A DNA stretch of 64,000 bases, from contig CAJTFW010000003.1 of the NCBI GenBank assembly GCA_910575445.1, positions 248,001 to 312,000 on the forward strand. The letters run 5' to 3'. Within the stretch, counting starts at the first letter, position 1; each line of letters begins with the position of its first letter. The position numbers and the translations under genes were made by a program. The stretch is from Lachnospiraceae bacterium (lineage in GTDB: Bacteria > Bacillota > Clostridia > Lachnospirales > Lachnospiraceae). Below the pieces are notes generated by a model that worked only from the letters and a program-made list of their open reading frames with translations, was not told the DNA's origin and did not search any database. Of the stretch, positions 25,399 through 34,802 are shown piece after piece.

Positions 25399-27333
25399 AT
25401 GCCTAACGTAACGTTTAAGTTTGAAGATGGAACAGCAACAGTTGTTGCAGTAACAGCCGGAGAGAATCTATTAGAGGTGGCGCGTAAAGCGAATGTGGCC
25501 ATTGATGCGCCTTGTTCAGGTAACGGTTCTTGCGGTAAATGTAAAGTAAAATTTATCAGTGGCAAATTGGATACAGAAAAGACGCGGCATATCTCAGAGG
25601 AAGAGTTTGCAGAAGGATGGAGGCTGTCTTGCGTTAGTACTATCACAGAGGAAGATGTGGAGGTATTGGTGCCAGATATTGCGTCTGCTTATAAGAGCAG
25701 AATGAAAGTAGCAGACTTAAGTTCTCAGGAAGAGATTGCTATTTTTGATAGAGCAAAACAAGAAGTAGAAGAAGCTGGGATTGTATTTGAAAATGAGTTC
25801 TCAGTTGTAGAGCTTAAGATGGAATGTCCAACGTTGGATGATACAATGCCGGATAATGAGCGGCTTATCTGGGCTATTCAGGCAGCTGCTGGTGTAGAAA
25901 AAGTAAGATTGACTTATCAGGTATTAAAGAAACTGCCAGATATTTTAAGAGAACATCAGTTCCATATCAATGCCGTGTTAAAGAAAACAGGACATGGGGC
26001 AATGGTCTATGATGTGCTTCCTCTAGAGGAGAAGCGAATCTGTGGTCTGGCAGTGGATATTGGAACTACAACAGTCTCCGCAGTTATCCTGGATATGACA
26101 AGCGGTGCGCTTCTTGCCAAAGCTTCTGCCGGTAATGGACAGATTCGTTATGGTGCGGACGTTATCAATCGGATTATCGAATCCACAAAGGATGGCGGCA
26201 AACAGAAGCTACAGAAAGCGATTATTGATGAGACAATCAATCCAATGCTACATAATATGTGTCGTGCAGCCGGAATTGACAAGAGCCAAATCTATCATAT
26301 GTGTGTGGCATCAAATACAACCATGAACCATCTTTTTGTCGGAGTCAATGCAGACCCGCTTCGTATGGAGCCTTATATTCCGACTTTCTTTGAGACAGAC
26401 AATGTAAATGCATATGACCTTGGAATCCAGGTACATCCTGATGCTAAGATTGTGATTGCCCCCAATATTGGAAGCTATGTTGGTGGAGATATTACAGCTG
26501 GTACGCTGGTCAGTATGATTTGGAATAAACCAGAATTTAATCTGTTTATTGACCTTGGAACCAACGGCGAGATTGTATTTGGCAATTCGGATTTTATGAT
26601 GAGCTGTGCATGTTCCGCAGGACCAGCCTTTGAGGGCGGCGATATTAGCTGTGGTATGCGTGCGACAGACGGTGCGATTGAGGCATGTACAATTGATGCA
26701 AAGACGATGGAGCCAAGTTTCCAGATTGTAGGAGATGAGGGACAGAAGCCAGTGGGCCTGTGTGGTTCTGGTATTATTGATGTGATTGCAGAGCTGTTCC
26801 GTTGTCAGATTGTCAGTCCCAAAGGAAAGTTTATCCGGGAAGGCAAGAGAGTGCGTCATGACCAGTATGGTATCGGAAGCTACGTCTTAGCCTTTAAAGA
26901 AGAAGCAGCCGGACATAAAGATGTGGAGATTAACGAAGTGGATATTGACAACTTTATTCGCGCAAAAGGAGCTATTTTCTCCGCAATCTGTACGATGATT
27001 CGCTCTTTGGATTTTGATGTTTCGATGATTGAGAATGTCTATGTAGCGGGCGGTATTGGAAGTGGTATCAATATGAAAAATGCGGTGACCATAGGGATGT
27101 TCCCGGATATTGAGATTGAGAAATTCCACTATATTGGTAACTCTTCTCTGACAGGAGCATACAATATGGTGCTTTCTAGACAGGCTGAGGAGAAAGTATA
27201 TGAGCTTTCTCATAATATGACCTATATGGAGCTAAGTACTGACCCAGGTTATATGGATGAATTTGTGGCAGCTTGCTTCCTGCCACATACCGATACTTCT
27301 TTATTCCCAAGTGTGACACAAGAGGAGGTATAG
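25399..27333 (+). CDS. acsV: Reductive activator of the corrinoid protein (RACo), AcsV
   Basis: A 644-residue protein that uses ATP to return inactive Co(II) corrinoid to Co(I). The N-terminal plant-type [2Fe-2S] domain has Cys39, 45, 48 and 78 (APCSGNGSCGKC, RLSC). After a linker comes the ASKHA-like ATPase part with AVDIGTTTVSAV, VASNTTMNHLF, DLGTNGEIV and YVAGGIGSGI. It matches RACo/AcsV, not the RamA type with C-terminal [4Fe-4S] clusters. GGAG precedes ATG 25399. The DUF3786 gene starts directly after its stop. Confidence 0.93.
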   Translation: MPNVTFKFEDGTATVVAVTAGENLLEVARKANVAIDAPCSGNGSCGKCKVKFISGKLDTEKTRHISEEEFAEGWRLSCVSTITEEDVEVLVPDIASAYKSRMKVADLSSQEEIAIFDRAKQEVEEAGIVFENEFSVVELKMECPTLDDTMPDNERLIWAIQAAAGVEKVRLTYQVLKKLPDILREHQFHINAVLKKTGHGAMVYDVLPLEEKRICGLAVDIGTTTVSAVILDMTSGALLAKASAGNGQIRYGADVINRIIESTKDGGKQKLQKAIIDETINPMLHNMCRAAGIDKSQIYHMCVASNTTMNHLFVGVNADPLRMEPYIPTFFETDNVNAYDLGIQVHPDAKIVIAPNIGSYVGGDITAGTLVSMIWNKPEFNLFIDLGTNGEIVFGNSDFMMSCACSAGPAFEGGDISCGMRATDGAIEACTIDAKTMEPSFQIVGDEGQKPVGLCGSGIIDVIAELFRCQIVSPKGKFIREGKRVRHDQYGIGSYVLAFKEEAAGHKDVEINEVDIDNFIRAKGAIFSAICTMIRSLDFDVSMIENVYVAGGIGSGINMKNAVTIGMFPDIEIEKFHYIGNSSLTGAYNMVLSRQAEEKVYELSHNMTYMELSTDPGYMDEFVAACFLPHTDTSLFPSVTQEEV

Positions 27334-27975
27334 ATGGAAGTCGAAAATCACAAAGAAGAAGTGCCATTTGAGTACTATTTAGAAAAATATCAGTCGTTGG
27401 ACCCTGTGGAGACTGCACAAAGATTGGACATATTGTATGATGCATCGACACAGAAGTTTCAACTTCGGTTTATGGGCTTTTTATATGAAGTGTCCTATCC
27501 TGAATTTTCTATAAAATCATTGGAAAAAGAAACTGCAGATAAAGATGTTATGATGGACAGTCTGTCAGCCAAAACTTTTATTTTGCGTTATCTTTTAGAA
27601 GGACAACAGATAAAGAGCAGCGGGAAATTTATCACGTTTCGGGAATTTCCTACTTATGGAGAGTTATACAACCAACAGTTTACCGGAAGGTGCATTAAGA
27701 GACTGACTTTTGGCTTTGGATTTAAACTAAAAGCATTTTCTGAGGCCATGGAATGTATTCCAGGGGTAAAGAAGATTTCCATGGGTGATGTGGCTTATGA
27801 ATTTGAGCTGGTAAACGGTTATCGGATGCAGTTTATCTTCTGGGAAGGGGACGAGGAGTTTCCACCTTCCGCACAGATTCTCTACAGTGATAACTTTCAG
27901 TTTGGCTTCCATGCAGAAGATTTGGTAGTCGCAGGAGATTTATCTATCACTACGGTGAAAAATCTCTGTAGATAA
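27334..27975 (+). CDS. DUF3786-family protein
   Basis: A 213-residue cytosolic protein with the DUF3786 pattern: an N-terminal PFEYYLEKYQSLDPVETAQRL helix, a beta region, then YGELYNQQFTGRCIKRL and a C-terminal FIFWEGDEEFPPSAQILYSDN. The family often lies beside corrinoid or acetyl-CoA synthase genes, and its role is not established. It begins on the base after the acsV stop, with AGAGGAGG inside acsV as its ribosome site, so it is tightly coupled to AcsV and may help corrinoid-protein activation. Confidence 0.8.
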   Translation: MEVENHKEEVPFEYYLEKYQSLDPVETAQRLDILYDASTQKFQLRFMGFLYEVSYPEFSIKSLEKETADKDVMMDSLSAKTFILRYLLEGQQIKSSGKFITFREFPTYGELYNQQFTGRCIKRLTFGFGFKLKAFSEAMECIPGVKKISMGDVAYEFELVNGYRMQFIFWEGDEEFPPSAQILYSDNFQFGFHAEDLVVAGDLSITTVKNLCR

Positions 27976-28034
27976 TGTCAAAGAATGGCAAGACATAGTA
28001 CAATCTGTAGGAAGTCAAACGACTTAGAATCATA

Positions 28035-28126
28035 TATAATGTGTTCATATTCAAAGGTATTTTGTACCTTTGTTAAAAATTAAACAATGCGCAAAGCGCA
28101 GATACTCAGACGGACAGAGATGTCCG
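28035..28126 (+). promoter_or_regulatory. Promoter and structured leader before fhs
   Basis: TATAAT at 28035-28040 (weak -35) would start transcription near 28047. The leader then holds three consecutive perfect hairpins: CAAAGGTA/TACCTTTG (28052-28072), TGCGC-AAA-GCGCA (28088-28100), and CGGACA-GAGA-TGTCCG (28111-28126) with a GNRA-type loop. None has a T-run. It does not match the tetrahydrofolate riboswitch as I know it. A regulatory RNA or stability leader is possible. Confidence 0.45.
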
Positions 28127-28150
28127 GGGTATAGGAAAGGAGTTTTTCTT

Positions 28151-29839
28151 ATGGGATTCAAATCTGACATCGAGATCGCTCAGGAATGTGAGATGAGGCC
28201 GATTACCGAGATTGCGGCCAAAGCAGGAATCGACGACAAGTATCTGGAGCAGTACGGTAAGTACAAAGCAAAAATCGACTACAATCTGTTAAAAGAGTCT
28301 GATGCTCCAAATGGAAAACTGATTCTTGTTACCGCCATCAACCCGACGCCAGCAGGAGAAGGCAAGACTACCACGACGGTAGGTCTGGCAGACGGTATGC
28401 AAAAGCTTGGTAAGAAAGTTATGGTAGCTCTACGTGAGCCGTCCCTAGGACCGGTCTTCGGTGTAAAAGGTGGAGCAGCAGGTGGCGGATATGCACAGGT
28501 AGTTCCGATGGAGGATATCAACCTTCACTTTACCGGTGACTTCCATGCAATCGGCGCAGCAAACAACCTGTTAGCAGCTATGATTGACAATCATATCTTC
28601 CAGGGCAATGCACTGAACATTGACCCAAGAAAGATTACCTGGAGAAGATGTGTGGATATGAATGACCGTCAGCTTCGTAACGTAGTAGACGGACTTGGCG
28701 GAAAGACCAACGGTATGCCAAGAGAAGACGGCTATGACATCACCGTTGCATCTGAGATTATGGCAGTTCTGTGTCTGGCAAGTGATATCGTTGACCTGAA
28801 GAAGAGACTGTCCAGAATCATCATCGGTTATACATATGGCAAAGTTGCAGAGCAGAAGCCAGTAACCGCAGGCGACCTGCACGCAGAAGGCGCTATGGCA
28901 GCACTTCTGAAAGATGCTCTGAAACCAAACCTGGTTCAGACTCTTGAAGGCGTACCAGCAATCGTTCACGGCGGACCATTTGCAAATATCGCTCATGGAT
29001 GTAACTCTGTAACCGCTACCAAGATGGCTCTGAAGCTTTCTGATTATACAATTACCGAGGCAGGCTTTGGTGCAGACTTAGGTGCTGAGAAATTCCTTGA
29101 TATCAAGTGCCGTATGGCTGGTCTGAAACCAAACGCAGTTGTTATCGTAGCAACTGTTCGTGCTCTGAAGTACAACGGCGGCGTTGCAAAGGCTGACCTG
29201 AATAACGAGAACTTAGACGCTCTTGAGAAAGGTCTTCCAAACCTTCTGAAACATGTAAGCAATATCACCAACGTATACAAACTTCCATGTGTGGTTGCTA
29301 TTAATGCATTCCCAACCGACACACCAGCAGAGCTTGCTCTGGTTGAGAAGAAATGTAAAGAGCTTGGCGTTAACGTTGCTCTGTCGGAAGTATGGGCAAA
29401 AGGCGGCGAAGGCGGCGTGAAGCTTGCTGAGGAAGTTCTTCGTCTGGTTGAGCAGCCAAATGACTTTACCTTCTCTTATGAGCTTGAGGGAACTTCTATC
29501 GAAGATAAGCTGAATGCAATCGTTCAGAAGATCTATGGTGGAAGCAAAGTTGTCCTGACTGCAAATGCACAGAAGCAGGCAAAAGAGCTTGAGGCACTTG
29601 GATTTGCAAACTGCCCAATCTGTGTGGCTAAGACACAGTACAGCTTGACTGACGACCAGAACAAACTGGGTGCTCCGACTGGATTCGAAGTAACGGTACG
29701 TAATCTGAAGATTTCTGCAGGTGCTGGATTTATTGTAGCTTTGACTGGCGAGATTATGACAATGCCAGGTCTTCCAAAGGTTCCAGCTGCTGAGAGAATC
29801 GATGTAGACGAGACCGGAAAGATTACCGGATTGTTCTAA
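28151..29839 (+). CDS. fhs: Formate-tetrahydrofolate ligase
   Basis: A 562-residue enzyme that forms 10-formyl-THF from formate, THF and ATP, the entry step of the methyl branch. The P-loop [17 protein letters not shown] (about residues 65-81) is typical, with [21 protein letters not shown] and the C-terminal [24 protein letters not shown] 28151 is chosen because GGAAAGGAG lies upstream; the longer frame from 28070 covers the structured leader. Length is normal (usual about 557). fchA and folD follow, giving the next two C1 steps. Confidence 0.96.
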   Translation: MGFKSDIEIAQECEMRPITEIAAKAGIDDKYLEQYGKYKAKIDYNLLKESDAPNGKLILVTAINPTPAGEGKTTTTVGLADGMQKLGKKVMVALREPSLGPVFGVKGGAAGGGYAQVVPMEDINLHFTGDFHAIGAANNLLAAMIDNHIFQGNALNIDPRKITWRRCVDMNDRQLRNVVDGLGGKTNGMPREDGYDITVASEIMAVLCLASDIVDLKKRLSRIIIGYTYGKVAEQKPVTAGDLHAEGAMAALLKDALKPNLVQTLEGVPAIVHGGPFANIAHGCNSVTATKMALKLSDYTITEAGFGADLGAEKFLDIKCRMAGLKPNAVVIVATVRALKYNGGVAKADLNNENLDALEKGLPNLLKHVSNITNVYKLPCVVAINAFPTDTPAELALVEKKCKELGVNVALSEVWAKGGEGGVKLAEEVLRLVEQPNDFTFSYELEGTSIEDKLNAIVQKIYGGSKVVLTANAQKQAKELEALGFANCPICVAKTQYSLTDDQNKLGAPTGFEVTVRNLKISAGAGFIVALTGEIMTMPGLPKVPAAERIDVDETGKITGLF

Positions 29840-29875
29840 GTTTATAACAGAGAATGATACTTCTAATAGATAGTA

Positions 29876-29900
29876 AGCAGGGAACATCTTGTCCCCTGCT
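29876..29900 (+). other. Intercistronic hairpin between fhs and fchA
   Basis: AGCAGGG (29876-29882) pairs with CCCTGCT (29894-29900). No T-run follows, so it resembles the other stability-type hairpins of this block. Confidence 0.45.
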
Positions 29901-29948
29901 CGCTGTCGTGTAAAAAGTGGGATATCCACGATATAATGGAGGTAATAT

Positions 29949-30578
29949 ATGGGATTCACAAAGAGTTCTTGTGAAGAATTTGTAGATGTACTGGCATCGA
30001 AGGCTCCGGTTCCAGGAGGCGGCGGCGCATCTGCATTAGTTGGTGCTATCGGTATGGCACTTGGCAATATGGTGGGAAGCCTGACAGTAGGCAAGAAAAA
30101 ATATGCAGATGTTGAGGCTGATATCATCGCATTAAAAGAGAAAGCAACCGCACTTCAGGGCGAATTCCTTCGTCTGGTAGAAGAAGATGCCAAGGCTTTT
30201 GAGCCACTGTCCAAAGCATATGGTATGCCAAGAGCAACTGAGGAAGAGAAGGCAGAGAAGGCCCGCGTGATGGCGATTGTATTAAAAGAGGCATGCGCAG
30301 TTCCTATGGAGATTATGGAGAAATGCTGTGAGGCTATCGACGTTATCGAGGAGTTTGCAGCAAAAGGTTCTGCACTGGCAATCTCAGATGCTGGTGTTGG
30401 CGTGGTATTTTGTAAAGCAGCACTTCTTGGTGCATCCTTAAATGTGTTTATCAACACAAAGTCCATGGAGGACAAGGAGTATGCAGCATCTCTTAATGAG
30501 AAGGCAGACAAGATGATTACCGATTACAGCAAAAAGGCGGATGAGATATTTGCAGCGGTCAATGCGAGGTTAAGATAG
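29949..30578 (+). CDS. fchA: Methenyltetrahydrofolate cyclohydrolase, FchA type
   Basis: A 209-residue helical protein of the formiminotransferase-cyclodeaminase family. It has CEEFVDVLASKAPVPGGGGASALVGAIG near the N-terminus and the DAGVGVVFCKAALLGASLNVFINT helix near the C-terminus. In acetogens FchA converts 10-formyl-THF to methenyl-THF. TGGAGG precedes ATG 29949. folD lies 9 bases downstream. FolD is usually bifunctional, so having both suggests that the cyclohydrolase step is boosted or split. Confidence 0.93.
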   Translation: MGFTKSSCEEFVDVLASKAPVPGGGGASALVGAIGMALGNMVGSLTVGKKKYADVEADIIALKEKATALQGEFLRLVEEDAKAFEPLSKAYGMPRATEEEKAEKARVMAIVLKEACAVPMEIMEKCCEAIDVIEEFAAKGSALAISDAGVGVVFCKAALLGASLNVFINTKSMEDKEYAASLNEKADKMITDYSKKADEIFAAVNARLR

Positions 30579-30587
30579 GAGATAGAC

Positions 30588-31439
30588 ATGGCAAAACAGT
30601 TATTAGGAAAAGAAGTAACAGCTGCTCTCAACGAGAGAATCAAAGCTGATGTGGCAACCTTAAATGCAAAGGGTATCAAACCAACACTTGGTATTATCCG
30701 TGTAGGCGAGAGACCAGATGACCTCTCCTATGAGAGAGGCGCAACAAAACGTTGCGAGACCCTTGGCGTAGAGTATAAGAAATTCCTACTTCCGGCTGAT
30801 GTTACGCAGGAAGAGCTTTTAAAGGTAGTAGATGAAGTCAATAAAGACGACAATATCCACGGCGTACTGATGTTCCGTCCGCTTCCAAAACATATCGACC
30901 AGACCTTAGTAGAGAATGCATTGGCAGCAGAAAAAGACGTAGACTGCCAGACGGATGCTTCTCTTGGCGGCGTATTCACTGGCAAGAAAGTTGGCTTCCC
31001 ACCATGTACTCCACAGGCATGTATGGAGATTCTGGACCACTATGGCATTGATTGTACTGGTAAGAAAGCAGTGGTAATTGGCCGTTCACTGGTAGTTGGC
31101 AAGCCAGCAGCAATGATGCTGATTAAGAAAAATGCAACCGTTACCACCTGCCATACCAGAACGATTGATATGCCATCCGTAGCAAGAGAGGCAGAGATTC
31201 TGATTGTAGCAGCTGGTCGTGCCGGTGTAGTTGGCAAAGAGTATGTATCCCCAGGGCAGACCGTTATCGATGTTGGTATCAATGTCAATGAGGAAGGCAA
31301 GCTTTGTGGCGATGTAAATTATGCAGAGGTAGAACCAATCGTAGATGCAATTACCCCAGTTCCGGGTGGTGTGGGAAGTGTAACCACTTCTGTACTTGTA
31401 GGACATGTGGTAGAAGCAGCAATGAGAAAATTCGCATAA
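30588..31439 (+). CDS. folD: Methylenetetrahydrofolate dehydrogenase/cyclohydrolase
   Basis: A 283-residue enzyme that reduces methenyl-THF to methylene-THF. It shows the conserved Tyr in DDLSYERGATKR with TKR in place of the usual Lys-containing VxxK block, LMFRPLPKHID, the PCTPQACMEIL segment and the Rossmann VVIGRSLVVGKPAAMML. The active-site YVxxK motif appears altered (SYERGATKR), so cyclohydrolase activity may be weak; the adjacent fchA would cover it. A strong terminator follows and closes the Wood-Ljungdahl region. Confidence 0.93.
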   Translation: MAKQLLGKEVTAALNERIKADVATLNAKGIKPTLGIIRVGERPDDLSYERGATKRCETLGVEYKKFLLPADVTQEELLKVVDEVNKDDNIHGVLMFRPLPKHIDQTLVENALAAEKDVDCQTDASLGGVFTGKKVGFPPCTPQACMEILDHYGIDCTGKKAVVIGRSLVVGKPAAMMLIKKNATVTTCHTRTIDMPSVAREAEILIVAAGRAGVVGKEYVSPGQTVIDVGINVNEEGKLCGDVNYAEVEPIVDAITPVPGGVGSVTTSVLVGHVVEAAMRKFA

Positions 31440-31454
31440 TTGAAATTAGGAGAG

Positions 31455-31500
31455 AAGCATCTTCCTGTCAAGCAGATGACAGACAGGAGGATGCTTTTTT
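31455..31500 (+). terminator. Terminator after folD
   Basis: A 15-base stem (31455-31469 with 31482-31496, one G-T pair) followed by a run of T. It ends the Wood-Ljungdahl block. Confidence 0.88.
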
Positions 31501-31523
31501 AGACTGACAAACGAGGTGGCATC

Positions 31524-33038
31524 ATGAGAATCAGCATGCAAATCTTAGTAGACCGGCTAAAGCAGAATTATCCCGAATGTTATATAGGGGAGATGTCGGA
31601 GGAGATGAATCTAAAGCGTCCGCTGTTCTACCAAAATGGAACTGATTTTAGAAGACATAAGGTGTATATTGCGCGGGAAGAAGACTTGACAGAGCAGCTT
31701 CTCGCCCATCATGGGGAAAATCTGATTCTGGTTATCGGCACTTCTCTGTGTACCCCCTGGCAGGTCTGTCGTGGCGTCTGCTTTTTTCCAGAAGACCGTA
31801 ATATCAATGAATTGTTTAATACGGTACAGCGTATCTTTGACACGTACGACGCGTGGGATGAGAGGATGCAGTATCTTGCTCTGTCAGAACGGACATTAAA
31901 GACACTATTAGACGCGTCGCACCGTATCTTTCACAATCCGGTGATTGTCAGTACCACCAAGGGCTTTGTGATTGACTACAGCAGTCTTATGGACGCGATG
32001 CCAGAATTTCAGGAAATCCTTCAGAACAACCAAGTGACCGCTTACAACAGTGGAACGATGGATTCCGGCGATTTCTCAGAGGTCCATCGCTATCTGGACC
32101 CATTGACGCAGAAAAATAATCTCTTTTATGATGTTTATGATAAAAACAGGAATCCCTATCGGGTGATTCTTGTAGAGGCAACCAGAAAACTAAAAAGCTA
32201 TGATGAGTATCTGCTTTTGCATCTGGCAAAATATATCTTGCAGATGCTTGAAAAATATACGGTGTTAAAGTCTGATATCAGCTATACGTTGGACCGTCTG
32301 CTCTCGAATATTTTAACAGATGAGAAGATTGATGCTTCTTCTTTAGAGTCGCGTTTTGAGAGCTTTCACTGGAAGGAAAATCATACATATTTCTGTATGA
32401 ATATTCATGTATCGATGGTGGACAGACAGAATCTAACGGTGGTGCGTTTTATCTGCAACCGGATTGAAAGCCTGATGAAAGGAAGCTGTGCCTTTTTACT
32501 GGATGGAAATATAGTAGTCTATGTCAATCTCTACTATTATGGTAAGACGTTAGAGGAGGCCTTACAGTCTGTAACAGATTTTCTAAAGGACAGCTATCTA
32601 AAAGCGGGGATTAGTTATGCATTTACGGGACTTGGGTCTCTAAGGCAATATTACTATCAGTCCTGTATTGCACTAGAGGAGGGCATGAAGCGCTATCCGC
32701 TTCGCTGGCTCAATCGCTTTGAGGATATAGCGCTTGACTATCTGATTGGAAAATGTACCGAAGGACTAGAGCCAAAGGTGGTGTGCAGCCGGGCAGTGCT
32801 GACGCTTCGGGACTATGACAGGGAACACAAGACCGAATATTTTAATACACTTCGGATGTATGTGGCTTGTCAGATGAATGCGGTAAGAGCAGCAAAGGAG
32901 CTGTTTATTCATAGAAGTACGTTTTTATATCGAATGTCGCATATCCGCGACTTAGTCAATGTCAATCTAGAAGACCCGGACCAACTGCTATATCTGCTTT
33001 TGACCTATCGGCTTCTAGAAGAGGAAGAAAATGAATAG
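31524..33038 (+). CDS. PucR/CdaR-family transcriptional regulator
   Basis: A 504-residue regulator. The C-terminal 70 residues are the PucR-type helix-turn-helix (LRMYVACQMNAVRAAKELFIHRSTFLYRMSHI). The central region is the GGDEF-like/CdaR domain, and the first 170 residues may sense a ligand. ATG 31524 follows ACGAGGTGG. It begins directly after the folD terminator and is the first gene of a six-gene unit ending with a cell-wall amidase; the next gene overlaps it by eight bases. The signal sensed is not known. Confidence 0.8.
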   Translation: MRISMQILVDRLKQNYPECYIGEMSEEMNLKRPLFYQNGTDFRRHKVYIAREEDLTEQLLAHHGENLILVIGTSLCTPWQVCRGVCFFPEDRNINELFNTVQRIFDTYDAWDERMQYLALSERTLKTLLDASHRIFHNPVIVSTTKGFVIDYSSLMDAMPEFQEILQNNQVTAYNSGTMDSGDFSEVHRYLDPLTQKNNLFYDVYDKNRNPYRVILVEATRKLKSYDEYLLLHLAKYILQMLEKYTVLKSDISYTLDRLLSNILTDEKIDASSLESRFESFHWKENHTYFCMNIHVSMVDRQNLTVVRFICNRIESLMKGSCAFLLDGNIVVYVNLYYYGKTLEEALQSVTDFLKDSYLKAGISYAFTGLGSLRQYYYQSCIALEEGMKRYPLRWLNRFEDIALDYLIGKCTEGLEPKVVCSRAVLTLRDYDREHKTEYFNTLRMYVACQMNAVRAAKELFIHRSTFLYRMSHIRDLVNVNLEDPDQLLYLLLTYRLLEEEENE

Positions 33039-34134
33039 AAAGCGTAAGAGAAACACTTCTCTTTTTATTATAATGATAATATCCATAAGCAGCATCTTTC
33101 CAAGACTAAAGGCAAAGGCAACGACGGTTGAGGATACCATCCTCTATTATCAGGAATATCAAACACGCTTTGAAGAGATTGAGCAGTCAGAGGATATAGA
33201 GCCAAATGGTTACCAAGTGCTAGAAGAGCAGGTATTTCCGGTAATGATGGAGTCCTTTGGAGAAGAAGAACTGATGCTGGTACCAGCGATAGAGAGACGT
33301 TGGCACAGGCTGGCGCTTTTTCTGGTAGATAAACAAGGGAAAGTTCTGTATAAAGAGAATCAGCTAGAGACCAATCACAGCACAAAAGGAGAGATGCTGC
33401 AGCCTGTGGAAGATATTGCATCGATTGCTTTTGCTGATGTCAACCGGGATGGGATGACCGATATTATTCTGATTACGCACTGTAAGAAAAGATTAGACAA
33501 CAAACAGATGTTCTCTTACAAAGTGGGCGATGTGCTTTTTCAGAAAGAGGAAGGATTCTACAGGGACTGGAGAATCTCCGATAAAATCAATCGCTTTAGC
33601 ATGAACAAAAGTGCCAATTTGATTATTAGCTTTGTGCGGGATGGGCGCTCGTGTGAATTTCTCTATACGGCGACAACGCTTGAAGAACTGTTGTCGCATG
33701 GATTTGTAATTGAAGAAGAACAATGTTATACAAGAAACTTTGAAAAACTGGGAAATCTAAAGGTGGTGCCAGGAACCTTTCAAATCTCGGCTTATAATAT
33801 GTTTATGGTCTATCTGGTCAATGAACAAGGCGATATTGTCTGGAGTTTTCAGCCGATGGGAGACTATGACAGCCTGTATTCCCTAAAAGGCATCAATGGC
33901 CGGGATGTGGACGGCGACGGGATGAAAGATTTGGTGATACTGGCAAGATACAGCATGGAAGGACCCAAAGGAGAGCCTGAGATTTCTAGTCGCTGTGCAA
34001 TTTATTATCAGAGAACCGGCGGATTTGAGATTGATACCGCGTTTGAAGACTATTATCATTGTACGGAAGAAGACACAATGGAAGAACTGATTGTAAAAAT
34101 CAGAGAATACTGGGGGTGGCAGGTAAAAGGATGA
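33031..34134 (+). CDS. Exported FG-GAP/VCBS-like repeat protein
   Basis: A 367-residue protein with a basic N-terminus and a hydrophobic segment (LFIIMIISISSIF) that acts as a signal peptide or anchor. Two calcium-loop-like repeats, DVNRDGMTDIILI (about residue 137) and DVDGDGMKDLVIL (about 292), are typical of FG-GAP/VCBS propeller proteins. No catalytic motif is seen. It overlaps the regulator upstream and the response-regulator gene downstream (ATGA), so it may be an extracytoplasmic sensor for the two-component system. Confidence 0.65.
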   Translation: MNRKRKRNTSLFIIMIISISSIFPRLKAKATTVEDTILYYQEYQTRFEEIEQSEDIEPNGYQVLEEQVFPVMMESFGEEELMLVPAIERRWHRLALFLVDKQGKVLYKENQLETNHSTKGEMLQPVEDIASIAFADVNRDGMTDIILITHCKKRLDNKQMFSYKVGDVLFQKEEGFYRDWRISDKINRFSMNKSANLIISFVRDGRSCEFLYTATTLEELLSHGFVIEEEQCYTRNFEKLGNLKVVPGTFQISAYNMFMVYLVNEQGDIVWSFQPMGDYDSLYSLKGINGRDVDGDGMKDLVILARYSMEGPKGEPEISSRCAIYYQRTGGFEIDTAFEDYYHCTEEDTMEELIVKIREYWGWQVKG

Positions 34135-34784
34135 TTCATATTTTGGTAGTGGACGATGAAAAACCAATCTGTGATTTGATAGATATTAATCTGTCGACAG
34201 CCGGATATCACTGTCGATGTGTACAGGACGGACTGGCTGCGATTGATTTGATAGAAAAAGAAAATTTTGACCTGATTCTCTTGGACATTATGCTGCCAGG
34301 AGCAGATGGATTTGATATTATGGAATATATCAGACCTTTAAAAGTCCCGGTTATCTTTATCTCAGCCAAAAGCGATGTCAAGGATAAAGTAAAGGGATTA
34401 AAGTTAGGGGCAGAAGACTATCTGGTAAAGCCTTTTGATGCATTAGAGCTGGTGGCAAGAGTGGAGGTCGTGCTTCGAAGATTTCACAAGACAGAGACCA
34501 TACTAAGTGCTGGAGATGTCACAGTGGACACAGAAGCAAGAAAAGTGATGCGAAAAGGAGTGCCCGTTGTACTGACCAATAAAGAATACGGGCTTTTGGT
34601 ATTATTTATCCAAAATAAAAATGTGGCACTATTTAAAGAAAGGCTCTATGAGAAGGTATGGCAAGACGAGTATATCGCGGACAGCCGGACACTAGAGCTG
34701 CATGTGCAGAGGCTTCGGCGCAAGATGGGATGGGAGAAAAATCTGGTCGCTGTGTATAAAGTGGGCTATCGGCTGGAAATCTAA
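34131..34784 (+). CDS. OmpR-family response regulator
   Basis: A 217-residue regulator with a receiver domain (DDE acidic pocket at the start, phospho-Asp in LILLDIMLPG, Thr/Ser ISAKSD, Lys in LVKPFDA) and a C-terminal winged helix (VLTNKEYGLL, SRTLELHVQRLRRKMG). ATG 34131 is chosen because AAAAGG lies upstream and it overlaps the previous stop by four bases. The kinase gene follows after 18 bases. Targets are unknown but likely include this operon with its envelope proteins. Confidence 0.92.
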   Translation: MIHILVVDDEKPICDLIDINLSTAGYHCRCVQDGLAAIDLIEKENFDLILLDIMLPGADGFDIMEYIRPLKVPVIFISAKSDVKDKVKGLKLGAEDYLVKPFDALELVARVEVVLRRFHKTETILSAGDVTVDTEARKVMRKGVPVVLTNKEYGLLVLFIQNKNVALFKERLYEKVWQDEYIADSRTLELHVQRLRRKMGWEKNLVAVYKVGYRLEI

Positions 34785-34802
34785 CAGGAGACATCAGAAA
34801 TT

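Noticed and set aside
28035-28150. Tetrahydrofolate riboswitch upstream of fhs
   Set aside because: The hairpins do not follow the known THF riboswitch pattern; only a generic structured leader is supported.
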